DNA of 64,000 bases. Origin: Chryseobacterium sp. MYb7. GTDB taxonomy: Bacteria; Bacteroidota; Bacteroidia; Flavobacteriales; Weeksellaceae. Numbering within the stretch: the stretch's first letter is position 1; each line of letters opens with the position of its first letter. Made by a program: the position numbers and the translations under genes. Below the pieces are notes generated by a model. The model saw only the letters and a list, made by a program, of their open reading frames with translations, was not told where the DNA came from and ran no database searches. The stretch is taken from the NCBI RefSeq assembly GCF_002979455.1, contig NZ_PCOU01000024.1, positions 1-64,000 of the forward strand. Direction: 5' to 3'. Below are positions 51,719 through 59,352 of the stretch, piece by piece.

Positions 51719-52453
51719 TCATAGGTCCTGTAAGCTTTCTGCAATCTCCGTTGCAGACATTGTGCAGGGTGTATATTTCCTGCTTTTGATAAGTTCTCTT
51801 TGATACCTTTCTTTCCATGTATTTGACTTACATAAAATCGTTTTATGCATAATCCCTATTACCTTATGCTGTCCCAAATAGGAATTCAGTGCTGCATATT
51901 CTTTTTCCAGCTCCAGATCCAAGGGTTTGTAATGGGTAATCATGTTGGGTTTTACTCTCAGAGTAAATCTCCATGGTTCGGTAAATTTGTAGTAGGTTCC
52001 GAATATTTTACGGACAGGACAATAGTCATCCTTCTTTTCAAAGTATTGTCTTTCTTTGTCGGTAAATTCCCATTTTGGATAATTCCAGGAAAATGAAGTA
52101 ATATACCTGAGCTTCTGTTCTCTTACTACATATATCTTTCTTCCGAACTTTCTTTTCTTTTTTAGAAATTTTCGGTTATCAGAATACATATAGGTATTTA
52201 TCTTCTTTAAAATTCCTTCGAAAAAATCTCCGTCCCTGGATTGTTTTACATCATCCCTTACGACAAAGAATCTTACAAATCCTTTTTGATAAGGTTTATC
52301 TAATGGTATCAACGGAAGATTTCTTCTTATTTTCCAGAGTTCTCTACTACGTTTGTATTTTGTTCTTATCTGCTTTTCTACATCTTTTCTAATTGTTCTT
52401 TTTCTGCTTCTTACGCTTCTCAGGCGGAAATGCAGAAGGTTATCATTTTCCAT
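51719..52453 (-). CDS. basic protein of unknown function, first gene of rtcB-prfH operon
   Basis: I do not recognise this 244-residue protein. It is soluble, with no signal peptide or membrane helix, and is very basic and aromatic: an N-terminal Arg/Lys-rich run (RLRSVRSRKRTIRK, residues 10-23), RELWKIRRNLPLIPL and FLKKKRKFGRKIYVV, and several Trp/Tyr/Phe pairs (SFSWNYPKWEF, YKFTEPWRFTLRV). This composition suits an RNA-binding protein. Position, 27 bases before rtcB and first in the operon, suggests a partner in RNA repair, for example as an end-preparing or damage-sensing factor. Two inverted repeats upstream (52471-52536) may control it. Confidence 0.65.
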   Translation of the reverse strand: MENDNLLHFRLRSVRSRKRTIRKDVEKQIRTKYKRSRELWKIRRNLPLIPLDKPYQKGFVRFFVVRDDVKQSRDGDFFEGILKKINTYMYSDNRKFLKKKRKFGRKIYVVREQKLRYITSFSWNYPKWEFTDKERQYFEKKDDYCPVRKIFGTYYKFTEPWRFTLRVKPNMITHYKPLDLELEKEYAALNSYLGQHKVIGIMHKTILCKSNTWKERYQRELIKSRKYTPCTMSATEIAESLQDL

Positions 52454-52470
52454 TGTGAACAGAAGTCTGA

Positions 52471-52536
52471 TGTGAGATCATAGAAACTTAATTGTTTTAT
52501 CTCACACAACTTTTAATCAACTAAAATACTAGTTGA
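52471..52536. promoter_or_regulatory. two inverted repeats upstream of the rtcB-prfH operon
   Basis: TGTGAGAT (52471-52478) pairs with ATCTCACA (52499-52506), and TCAACTA (52517-52523) pairs with TAGTTGA (52530-52536). They lie 18-83 bases before the first gene of the operon. No TAnnTTTG promoter element was found here, so activation by a bound protein, or a structured leader, is possible. Confidence 0.45.
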
Positions 52537-52650
52537 ATGGATTAATAATAGACACTAACAGTTTTGAAGAGTAAACCTCATTCTGTATTGTCTTTAATGA
52601 CACTAAAAAAGATTTCGGGGAAACTTGAAGTTTGAAATATTGCGCAATAA

Positions 52651-52681
52651 AAAACCCGAAATCTCTACGACTTCGGGTTTT
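52651..52681 (-). terminator. terminator of the small transcription unit
   Basis: AAAACCCGAA pairs with TTCGGGTTTT around an 11-base loop; on the minus strand it is followed by TTTTATT. It closes a unit starting from the promoter at 52824-52852. Confidence 0.85.
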
Positions 52682-52818
52682 GATATTTCATTGTACTGTT
52701 ATTCTAAGAATGTACCAAACCGCGAAGCCTTACCACCATAAGTGGCAATCCAACTGTAGAATTCTGTTTTGTATTGAACATTGCTTCGTTGTTTTTTAAT
52801 TGGTTAAACTTGATTTTC
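52658..52818 (-). ncRNA. candidate structured small RNA or leader transcript
   Basis: From the promoter at 52824-52852 to the terminator at 52651-52681 lies a self-contained unit of about 160 bases. Its RNA (minus strand) can fold: CGAAGC pairs with GCTTCG around an inner hairpin TTGCCAC-TTATG-GTGGTAA, followed by an ATTCT-T-AGAAT hairpin and the terminator. It also encodes a 25-codon ORF (52704-52781). It may be a small RNA, a peptide mRNA, or an attenuator for downstream genes. It matches no RNA family I can recall. Confidence 0.5.
52704..52781 (-). CDS. candidate 25-residue peptide in the small transcription unit
   Basis: An ATG at 52781 opens a 25-codon frame (start MFNTKQNSTVGLPL, end VVRLRGLVHS) ending at TAG 52706-52704. 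It is in a unit with good promoter and terminator. The peptide is short and basic with a hydrophobic centre. Much of the ORF is also part of RNA stems, so it may not be translated. Too short for standard gene finders. Confidence 0.35.
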   Translation of the reverse strand: MFNTKQNSTVGLPLMVVRLRGLVHS

Positions 52819-52823
52819 AGGTG

Positions 52824-52852
52824 CAAATATATACATTTTTCTGATAATCAAA
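52824..52852 (-). promoter_or_regulatory. promoter of the small transcription unit
   Basis: Read on the minus strand, TTTG at 52852-52849 and TATATTTG at 52831-52824 are spaced by 17 bases, a good match to the flavobacterial -33/-7 promoter. It lies directly after the stop codon of the M28 peptidase gene (52862), and the transcript would start near 52818. Confidence 0.65.
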
Positions 52853-52861
52853 ATATTTTTT

Positions 52862-53848
52862 TCACTTAAGGTGAATAATGCTAAGGAAAATGGCATCAAT
52901 TACCTTTGTCATTCGTTTTGTATCCAGCGTTTCCAAAGTATCGGTAGGTTCGTGATAATTTTTATTTCTGAAGAAAGAAGTATCGGTGATCATGAGGGCA
53001 GGGATATCGAAGTTCCAATAATTCAGATGGTCTGAAAAATCTATTCCGGCTACAAATTTGGGAGCTGAGAATGTTTCTGTTTTGATCTGCCCGGAATCTT
53101 TGAAATTTCCTATAAAATTTCTTACAAAAGGGCCTGCTCCACTGATCTTTTTAACTAAAGTAATGAAATCTCCCTGATCACCATATATCCAGGAAAGAAC
53201 ACCTACAGGAAAAGTTTGAGAACCTTTTTCGTCACGGAAATAGCCAATCATTTCTACACTTGCCATTCCATAGACGTCAATTTTGTTGTCTTTTAAATAT
53301 TTTGCGTGAATATAGCTGCCCATATTTTCGGTTCTGAAATAAGGAGGTTCTTCCAGCGTGTAGGCTACAAGATCTACTCTATAGCTAAGCTTCTGTCCTT
53401 TCAACATTCTTGCGAGCTCCAGAAGGGCTGTAACTCCGGTTGCGTTGTCATCTGCTCCCTGCTGGTCTCCGCAAACGTCATAATGAGCACCAATAATGAT
53501 GCGTTTGGTATTTTCTGTTCCGAAGGAAGTAATGACGTTTTTGTATACTTTCCCCTCTACTTTATATTCCTGGAAAGAGGTACTGTCACTGTAAGCAGCA
53601 AAATTCTGATGAATATAGTCTGCGATGGTATTCAGCTGGTCAATATTCTTATGATTCCGGAATTGGGGAGTTTGAGTAAGTGCTGTCAAATGCTTTTTTA
53701 CCAAAGCAGTGTCTGCTACAACGGGATAGCTTTGTGCCGATAGATTATTCTTCCCCGAACCTATCAGGAAGAAGCATATAACAATAAATAAGCCTACGAG
53801 AAGGAATATTTTGTTCCTCGTAGGCTTTATAATTTTTTTCAGATTCAT
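52862..53848 (-). CDS. M28-family metallopeptidase
   Basis: The 328-residue protein has an N-terminal membrane helix (about 13-33), so it is probably anchored in the inner membrane or exported, followed by an M28 peptidase domain. Metal ligands can be seen in GAHYDVCGDQQGADDNATGVTALLELA (His and Asp, about 121-147), LEEPPYFRTENMGS (Glu, about 163-176) and DHLNYWNFDIPALMITD. The catalytic centre is di-zinc. The gene follows the mutase gene by 42 bases. Its first codons hold a strong hairpin, unusual in coding DNA. Confidence 0.87.
   Translation of the reverse strand: MNLKKIIKPTRNKIFLLVGLFIVICFFLIGSGKNNLSAQSYPVVADTALVKKHLTALTQTPQFRNHKNIDQLNTIADYIHQNFAAYSDSTSFQEYKVEGKVYKNVITSFGTENTKRIIIGAHYDVCGDQQGADDNATGVTALLELARMLKGQKLSYRVDLVAYTLEEPPYFRTENMGSYIHAKYLKDNKIDVYGMASVEMIGYFRDEKGSQTFPVGVLSWIYGDQGDFITLVKKISGAGPFVRNFIGNFKDSGQIKTETFSAPKFVAGIDFSDHLNYWNFDIPALMITDTSFFRNKNYHEPTDTLETLDTKRMTKVIDAIFLSIIHLK
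53790..53827. repeat. strong hairpin inside the 5' end of the M28 gene
   Basis: AAGCCTACGA (53790-53799) pairs perfectly with TCGTAGGCTT (53818-53827), with an additional GGAA/TTCC pairing inside. It lies within codons 8-20 of the M28 peptidase gene. On the plus strand it is followed by TTTATAATTTTTTT, so it looks like an intrinsic terminator in that direction, although no plus-strand gene is present. Confidence 0.7.
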
Positions 53849-53856
53849 AGTGATGT

Positions 53857-53880
53857 TTTAATTTCAGTGCTGAAATTAAA
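53857..53880. repeat. 24-base palindrome between scpA and the M28 gene
   Basis: TTTAATTTCAG pairs with CTGAAATTAAA around two bases. It ends 9 bases before the M28 start codon and begins 11 bases after the mutase stop. On the minus strand it has no strong T-run, so it may regulate translation of the M28 gene or be a weak terminator. Confidence 0.6.
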
Positions 53881-53890
53881 GCTTTTATGT

Positions 53891-56011
53891 TTATTTTTCT
53901 AAAAATCTTTCCAGAATTTCCACTGCACATTTCGGAAGGTTGGTTCCGGGTCCGAAAATAAAGTCGGCACCGTTGGCATAAAGGAATTCGTAATCCTGTT
54001 GTGGAATTACTCCTCCTACAACAATCGTGATATCATCAGCTCCCAGTTTGGCCAGTTCTTCCACTACCTGCGGAACTAGTGTTTTGTGTCCTGCAGCCAA
54101 TGAAGAAACACCTAAAATATGAATATCGTTTTCTACAGCCTGTTTAGCTACTTCTTCCGGTGTCTGGAACAATGGTGCAACATCTACGTCAAATCCCATA
54201 TCAGCAAATGCTGTTGCTACTACTTTTGCTCCTCTGTCGTGCCCGTCCTGTCCCATTTTAGCAACCATTAGTCTTGGGCGGCGTCCTTCTTCTTCTTCAA
54301 ATTTCTGAGTCAGATTAAGGGCTTTTTCGAAGTATTCGTTTTTACCGGCATTCATTGCGTATACACCTGAGATTGTTTTAATATTTGCTTTATATCTTCC
54401 AAAGGTTTCTTCCATAGCATCACTCATCTCACCAAGGGTAACTCTTCTTCTTGCAGCTTCAATACATAATGCCAACAGGTTTCCTTTTCCTGTTTTGGCG
54501 CTTTCGCGGATTTCATTCAGGATCTGCTCAACAGCATCGGCATTTCTAACAGTTTTGATGGTATTCAATCTCTCAATCTGCTTTCTGCGAACTTCTGTAT
54601 TATCAATGTCTAAGATTTCTATCTGATCCTGCTTTAATGAGGATTTGAATGAATTCACTCCGATAATGAATTCTTCACCACTATCAATCTTAGCCTGTTT
54701 TTTAGCAGCAGCTTCTTCGATTCTCATTTTTGGAATTCCGGCTTCAATCGCTTTCGTCATTCCTCCTTCCTGCTCTACCTCGTTAATATACCTCATCGCC
54801 TCTTCAATCATCTGCTGAGTAAGGCTTTCCACAAGGTTACTACCTCCCATTGGATCTACCACATCACATATTCCGCTTTCCTGCTGAAGAATGATCTGCG
54901 TATTTCTTGCAATTTTTGCTGAATAGTCTGTAGGAAGGGCAATAGCTTCATCCAGTGCATTGGTATGGAGAGACTGTGTTCCTCCTAATGCTGAAGACAA
55001 TGCTTCTATAGCTGTTCTTGTGATATTATTGAAAGGTTCCTGCTCTGTTAAAGACCATCCGGAAGTTTGTGAATGGGTTCTTAATGCCAGAGATTTTGGG
55101 TTCTGAGGATTAAACTGTTTTAAAAGGGTTGCCCAAATGTATCTTGCGGCACGCATTTTCGCAATTTCCATGAAATGATTCATCCCGATTGCCCAGAAGA
55201 AAGATAGTCTTGGAGCGAAATCGTCAACGTTCATTCCTGCTTTTATTCCTGTTCTTACATATTCCAGGCCATCTGCCAAAGTATAAGCCATTTCTAATAC
55301 AGGGGTAGCACCTGCTTCCTGCATATGGTATCCGGAAATAGAAATAGAGTTGAATTTTGGAATGTTTTGCGAAGTGTATTCAAAAATATCTGCAATGATC
55401 TTCATGGAAGGTGCCGGCGGATAGATGTAGGTATTTCTTACCATGAATTCTTTCAGAATGTCATTTTGAATGGTACCAGACAGTAATTCCTGCTTTACTC
55501 CTTGCTCTTCTGCTGCTACGATATAGAAAGACAAGATAGGAAGTACAGCTCCGTTCATGGTCATAGATACTGAAATCTGATCTAATGGAATTTCATTGAA
55601 AAGGATTTTCATGTCTTCCACTGAGTCAATAGCCACACCTGCTTTTCCTACGTCTCCTACTACTCTTGAATGGTCAGAATCATATCCTCTGTGTGTTGCA
55701 AGGTCAAATGCTACGGAAAGTCCTTTCTGACCTGCGGCAAGGTTTCTTCTGTAGAAAGCATTGGATTCTTCTGCGGTAGAGAATCCTGCATATTGACGGA
55801 TTGTCCATGGTTTCTGAACATACATGGTGGAATACGGTCCTCTCAGATAGGGTGCAATTCCTGGAGAAGTCTGCGTTAATGATTCATCTTTTACATCTTT
55901 TTTTTCATAGGATGATTTGAGTTCAAGTCCGTCTTTTTCAAAATTGTAAATCTCTCTTTCCTGAGCTGATACACTAAAATCCGGTTTTTTCACAGAAATT
56001 GTCTTTCGCAT
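53891..56011 (-). CDS. scpA: methylmalonyl-CoA mutase, large subunit type
   Basis: The enzyme interconverts methylmalonyl-CoA and succinyl-CoA using adenosylcobalamin, in propionate metabolism. The 706-residue protein has the substrate-binding barrel (about 30-560; LATHRGYDSDHSRV and RIARNTQIILQQESG are typical) and a C-terminal B12-binding domain with Asp589-x-His591-x-x-Gly594 (QDGHDRGAKVV), where His591 should ligate cobalt. No small-subunit gene is adjacent; many Bacteroidota carry one next to it, so here it is elsewhere or the enzyme is a homodimer. Its helper GTPase is meaB at 47197. Confidence 0.94.
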   Translation of the reverse strand: MRKTISVKKPDFSVSAQEREIYNFEKDGLELKSSYEKKDVKDESLTQTSPGIAPYLRGPYSTMYVQKPWTIRQYAGFSTAEESNAFYRRNLAAGQKGLSVAFDLATHRGYDSDHSRVVGDVGKAGVAIDSVEDMKILFNEIPLDQISVSMTMNGAVLPILSFYIVAAEEQGVKQELLSGTIQNDILKEFMVRNTYIYPPAPSMKIIADIFEYTSQNIPKFNSISISGYHMQEAGATPVLEMAYTLADGLEYVRTGIKAGMNVDDFAPRLSFFWAIGMNHFMEIAKMRAARYIWATLLKQFNPQNPKSLALRTHSQTSGWSLTEQEPFNNITRTAIEALSSALGGTQSLHTNALDEAIALPTDYSAKIARNTQIILQQESGICDVVDPMGGSNLVESLTQQMIEEAMRYINEVEQEGGMTKAIEAGIPKMRIEEAAAKKQAKIDSGEEFIIGVNSFKSSLKQDQIEILDIDNTEVRRKQIERLNTIKTVRNADAVEQILNEIRESAKTGKGNLLALCIEAARRRVTLGEMSDAMEETFGRYKANIKTISGVYAMNAGKNEYFEKALNLTQKFEEEEGRRPRLMVAKMGQDGHDRGAKVVATAFADMGFDVDVAPLFQTPEEVAKQAVENDIHILGVSSLAAGHKTLVPQVVEELAKLGADDITIVVGGVIPQQDYEFLYANGADFIFGPGTNLPKCAVEILERFLEK

Positions 56012-56103
56012 TCCAATTATTTTTGTCTCCGTAAAGTTAATTTTTTTGAGCGAAACATGAAACTTATGTTAACGTTCTGTTTCTCTATATTTTATCGAAA
56101 GAA

Positions 56104-56129
56104 AAAGGCCGGACAAATGCCCGGCCTTT
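56104..56129 (-). terminator. terminator after the T9SS protease gene
   Basis: AAAGGCCGG pairs with CCGGCCTTT around an 8-base loop; on the minus strand it is followed by TTCTTTC. It lies 20 bases after the stop of the protease gene. Confidence 0.85.
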
Positions 56130-56149
56130 CTTATTGGTATATCGTCTGC

Positions 56150-59100
56150 TTATTTTTTGATAAGCTTCGTATTGTAAGTATTTTTGTCATCTTTGATCGT
56201 GATCACATACATACCTTTGATTAATGAAGCAACGTTGATTCTTTGTCCATCAATCTGTCCTTCCTGAGCTAATCTTCCGTCCGCAGTATAGATTTTATAA
56301 TCTGCTTTTCCTTTCAGATTTTTCACTTCTACGAAAGTATCTGCTGGGTTCGGATAAATTGAAATTTCAGATGATTTTACTCCATTTGTTTCGTTTACGG
56401 CAAGCGTTTCAGAAATTTTTACAGGAAGATCCATTACACCTCCAGCACCTGAAGGAATTTCACCACATGTATCTACTAAATCTGAATTTCCATATTTAGT
56501 AACAATTCTCATTCTTAAGGTTTTATCTCCCGCATAAGCAGTGGCTGGCACTGTAAAGTTTGATGCTGCTCCCACAGCACTATTTACAGAAACGTTACTA
56601 CTTCCTAATCCATAAATTTTTTCAGTAGTTTCAAAAACACCATTTCTGTTATAGTCTATCCAAGCATTGATTCTTACCGGTTTTGATGGCATTTGTCCAT
56701 AAGCACTTGAAATTACTGTTCTAAGATCTAAGCTATATTGAGTTCCCTTTACTAAATTAAGGGTCTTAGCCGGATTTTCACTAAGGTCTTTATAAGATCT
56801 GTAAGAACCATCTGTATGAATTACAGTACCATTCAATGATATTTGATATACCGTTGCATAGTCTGAAATTCCGCTATTTAATATACAGTAATCAATACCT
56901 GTTTTTAAACCATTCGTTTTAAATGTATAATTATTAGAGAATGTTCCAGGTACAGTATTTACAACGGCTGCAACCTGTACTTCATAATTTGTTTCATCTT
57001 CAAGACCTGTTAATACAACTGAGTTCGTTGTACTTGTTGTATTTGACCAACTTGAAGCGCCTTGTTTTCTATAATTAACAGAATACGTTGCACCAGGTAC
57101 ATTATTCCAAGATGCTCTGGCTGTTGTCTTGAATACTTCTGTACTTATGGTTGTAAGCCCGGTAGGAGCTGCCGTTGTAGAAGTAGGTGCATCTGCAACT
57201 GTAACCAGAGGAGAAACAGCATAGAAAACGTTACCAATTGCTGAAACTCTCAACTTTATTGGTGTTGTAATAGTATTTGGCATCTGCACTGTAAAGCTAC
57301 CTGTGTTAGGAGCAGAAGCTACCAAATCTGTCCAGGTTACTCCATTATCAGATGTGTAATCTATTTTTACATTAGGTGAATTATAAGGAGCTGTGTTGGT
57401 ATTCGCTACTTCCCACTGAATAATGTTATTAGCATTTTTATATAATACTGATGATGTAGTAAGTCCATTAAACTTGAAAGGACCATCATTTCCAATAACT
57501 GTATTCACTTCTGAAGAAGACAACATTGGTCTTTGTGCGTTTTGATCCCTTACAGTGATAGCATAACGTACAGTTCTAGGAATATAAGATACGGTCTCCC
57601 AATTTGGGTTTGGATTATTTGCTGCATCAGTTTTATTGGTAAGAATACCATTCATTACCAGAGGAAAACTTGGAAAATATCTTCTTCCACTAGCTGTTCC
57701 AAAACGGGATCTTGTCAAAGCACCTTGTGTGTTATAACCCCAACCGCTATCTCCAGAGATTGTAGCAAAATCATTGACACTATCATTTTGTTCCCATGTA
57801 TAATTAAGTGCATCACCTTCTGCATCTGTTGCGGTTGCATCAAGATAATAAGCAGTTCCTTTCGGCACTGTATATGCAGTAAGTGCTCCTATTACAGGTG
57901 GTGTATTATTCGTTATATTCTCTGAAGTTCCACATGTTACCCTACCTTCCAAATTTGTTAAAATCTGATCTATAGATTTATAATGGAAATAAGCATCTGA
58001 GGACATTTGAACATTATCACTTGTAATTCCAGCGTATCCCATAATGGTAGTTCCTCCTCCAGGCTCTACATTGGCTCCATAACCTTCTGATTTATTTGAG
58101 AAAGTGTGATTTCCTCCCAATTGGTGTCCCATTTCATGTGCAACATAGTCTATATCAAAAGAGTCTCCACTTGGAATACTATTGGCAGGTGAAGTAAACC
58201 CAGAACCTTTTCCCAGAGGTTCACTAGTTGTTGGGTCGTCACATACACAACCTACACAGCCAGCGTTACCTCCTCCCCCGGATGCACCAAATAAATGCCC
58301 TATATCATAGTTTGCATTGGTTACCTGAGCAGTTATAGCATTTTGAAGTTCGAGATTCCAAGCTCCGGCAGATCCAGTAGCTGCTGCAGAATAGGGATCT
58401 GTAGCAGGATTTGTATAGATGATACTTGGAAAATCCTGAATAAGTAATTTTATTCCAAAGTCTTTTTGAAATACTCCGTTTACACGGCTCATCGTGTTGT
58501 TAATTGCAACCAATGCAGGAGCTCTCTTTTGATCATCTGTAGCTGTAGCTGGTACACCAGCCAAATTCATAAAATATTGAGTATACTCCCCTGTAACAGA
58601 AATTGCTAATCTGTAAGTTCTGAATTTTGTACTTGATGGTCTACTGGTGATTCCTACATTAGAAAGATTCTTTTTTCCATTAGCTTCTAATGACTTTAGA
58701 TCTTTAAAGTTCTTTTCGTCTGTAGAACATTCAAAACCATGTTCACTTTCTGTTCTGTTTGTTTTATAGAAAACACCATAAACCTGCTTATCTGTAGTAA
58801 TAGGTTCTATGAACTGAAACTTTCCATCTTTGATAATCATAGACTGCATTTCAGTAGGTGCAGTACTGAATCTTACATATTTACCAGGATCATCCACTCC
58901 TACTCCAACGTAAGACCCTAACTGATATCTGTCTGCCATAGATTTCTCCATTACAGGATCACTATACACAGCAAATTTTTCAATTTTCCCTTCTGCTGTA
59001 GGTAATGAAATAATCACAGCCTGAGCGCCTTTTCCTGTTTCTACAGCATCTTTTAAAATATTCCTAAGAGATTGCAAATCAAACCTGTAAGAATATTGAA

Positions 59101-59215
59101 CTTCTACCTCTTTTCTGATTTGAGAGTTTTTTTGAGAGGTTGGCTCCCACCTCTGTGCATTGAAACTGGATAGCCCAGCAGCTAATGCACAAACTAATAA
59201 AATTCTTTTTTTCAT
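56150..59215 (-). CDS. reprolysin-like metallopeptidase with T9SS sorting domain
   Basis: A 1021-residue secreted protease. Order: signal peptide (1-20, ending SFNAQ), a propeptide-like region to about 190, a metzincin domain with zinc motif HEMGHQLGGNH at 360-370 (His360, His364, His370; Glu361 catalytic) followed by the Met-turn (TIMGYAG), Ig-like parts, a fibronectin type III domain (about 675-765), a GEVT-like beta domain, and a C-terminal type A sorting domain (about 950-1021, YPNPADTFVEVKNL...GMYVITI) for export by the type IX system. It probably digests external protein. It stands alone with a terminator after it. Confidence 0.9.
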   Translation of the reverse strand: MKKRILLVCALAAGLSSFNAQRWEPTSQKNSQIRKEVEVQYSYRFDLQSLRNILKDAVETGKGAQAVIISLPTAEGKIEKFAVYSDPVMEKSMADRYQLGSYVGVGVDDPGKYVRFSTAPTEMQSMIIKDGKFQFIEPITTDKQVYGVFYKTNRTESEHGFECSTDEKNFKDLKSLEANGKKNLSNVGITSRPSSTKFRTYRLAISVTGEYTQYFMNLAGVPATATDDQKRAPALVAINNTMSRVNGVFQKDFGIKLLIQDFPSIIYTNPATDPYSAAATGSAGAWNLELQNAITAQVTNANYDIGHLFGASGGGGNAGCVGCVCDDPTTSEPLGKGSGFTSPANSIPSGDSFDIDYVAHEMGHQLGGNHTFSNKSEGYGANVEPGGGTTIMGYAGITSDNVQMSSDAYFHYKSIDQILTNLEGRVTCGTSENITNNTPPVIGALTAYTVPKGTAYYLDATATDAEGDALNYTWEQNDSVNDFATISGDSGWGYNTQGALTRSRFGTASGRRYFPSFPLVMNGILTNKTDAANNPNPNWETVSYIPRTVRYAITVRDQNAQRPMLSSSEVNTVIGNDGPFKFNGLTTSSVLYKNANNIIQWEVANTNTAPYNSPNVKIDYTSDNGVTWTDLVASAPNTGSFTVQMPNTITTPIKLRVSAIGNVFYAVSPLVTVADAPTSTTAAPTGLTTISTEVFKTTARASWNNVPGATYSVNYRKQGASSWSNTTSTTNSVVLTGLEDETNYEVQVAAVVNTVPGTFSNNYTFKTNGLKTGIDYCILNSGISDYATVYQISLNGTVIHTDGSYRSYKDLSENPAKTLNLVKGTQYSLDLRTVISSAYGQMPSKPVRINAWIDYNRNGVFETTEKIYGLGSSNVSVNSAVGAASNFTVPATAYAGDKTLRMRIVTKYGNSDLVDTCGEIPSGAGGVMDLPVKISETLAVNETNGVKSSEISIYPNPADTFVEVKNLKGKADYKIYTADGRLAQEGQIDGQRINVASLIKGMYVITIKDDKNTYNTKLIKK

Positions 59216-59293
59216 AATTACCTAATTCGTTTAGAATTAATAAACTTTTAATATCCGCCATAAAAGTACTAATTATAAACACAACTACATAAA

Positions 59294-59329
59294 AAAAACG
59301 GCCAATTTTAGACAAAATCAGCCGTTTTT
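59294..59329 (-). terminator. terminator after prolyl oligopeptidase gene
   Basis: AAAAACGGC pairs with GCCGTTTTT, with an inner ATTTT/AAAAT stem. On the minus strand it is followed by TTTATG. It lies 24 bases after the stop codon. Confidence 0.85.
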
Positions 59330-59352
59330 ATAAACATTATATTTTTTTAGAG

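Noticed and set aside
57533..57925. 130-codon Cys/Ile/Ser-rich open frame on the plus strand
   Set aside because: Antisense shadow of the T9SS metalloprotease; the odd composition comes from the opposite strand's codons.
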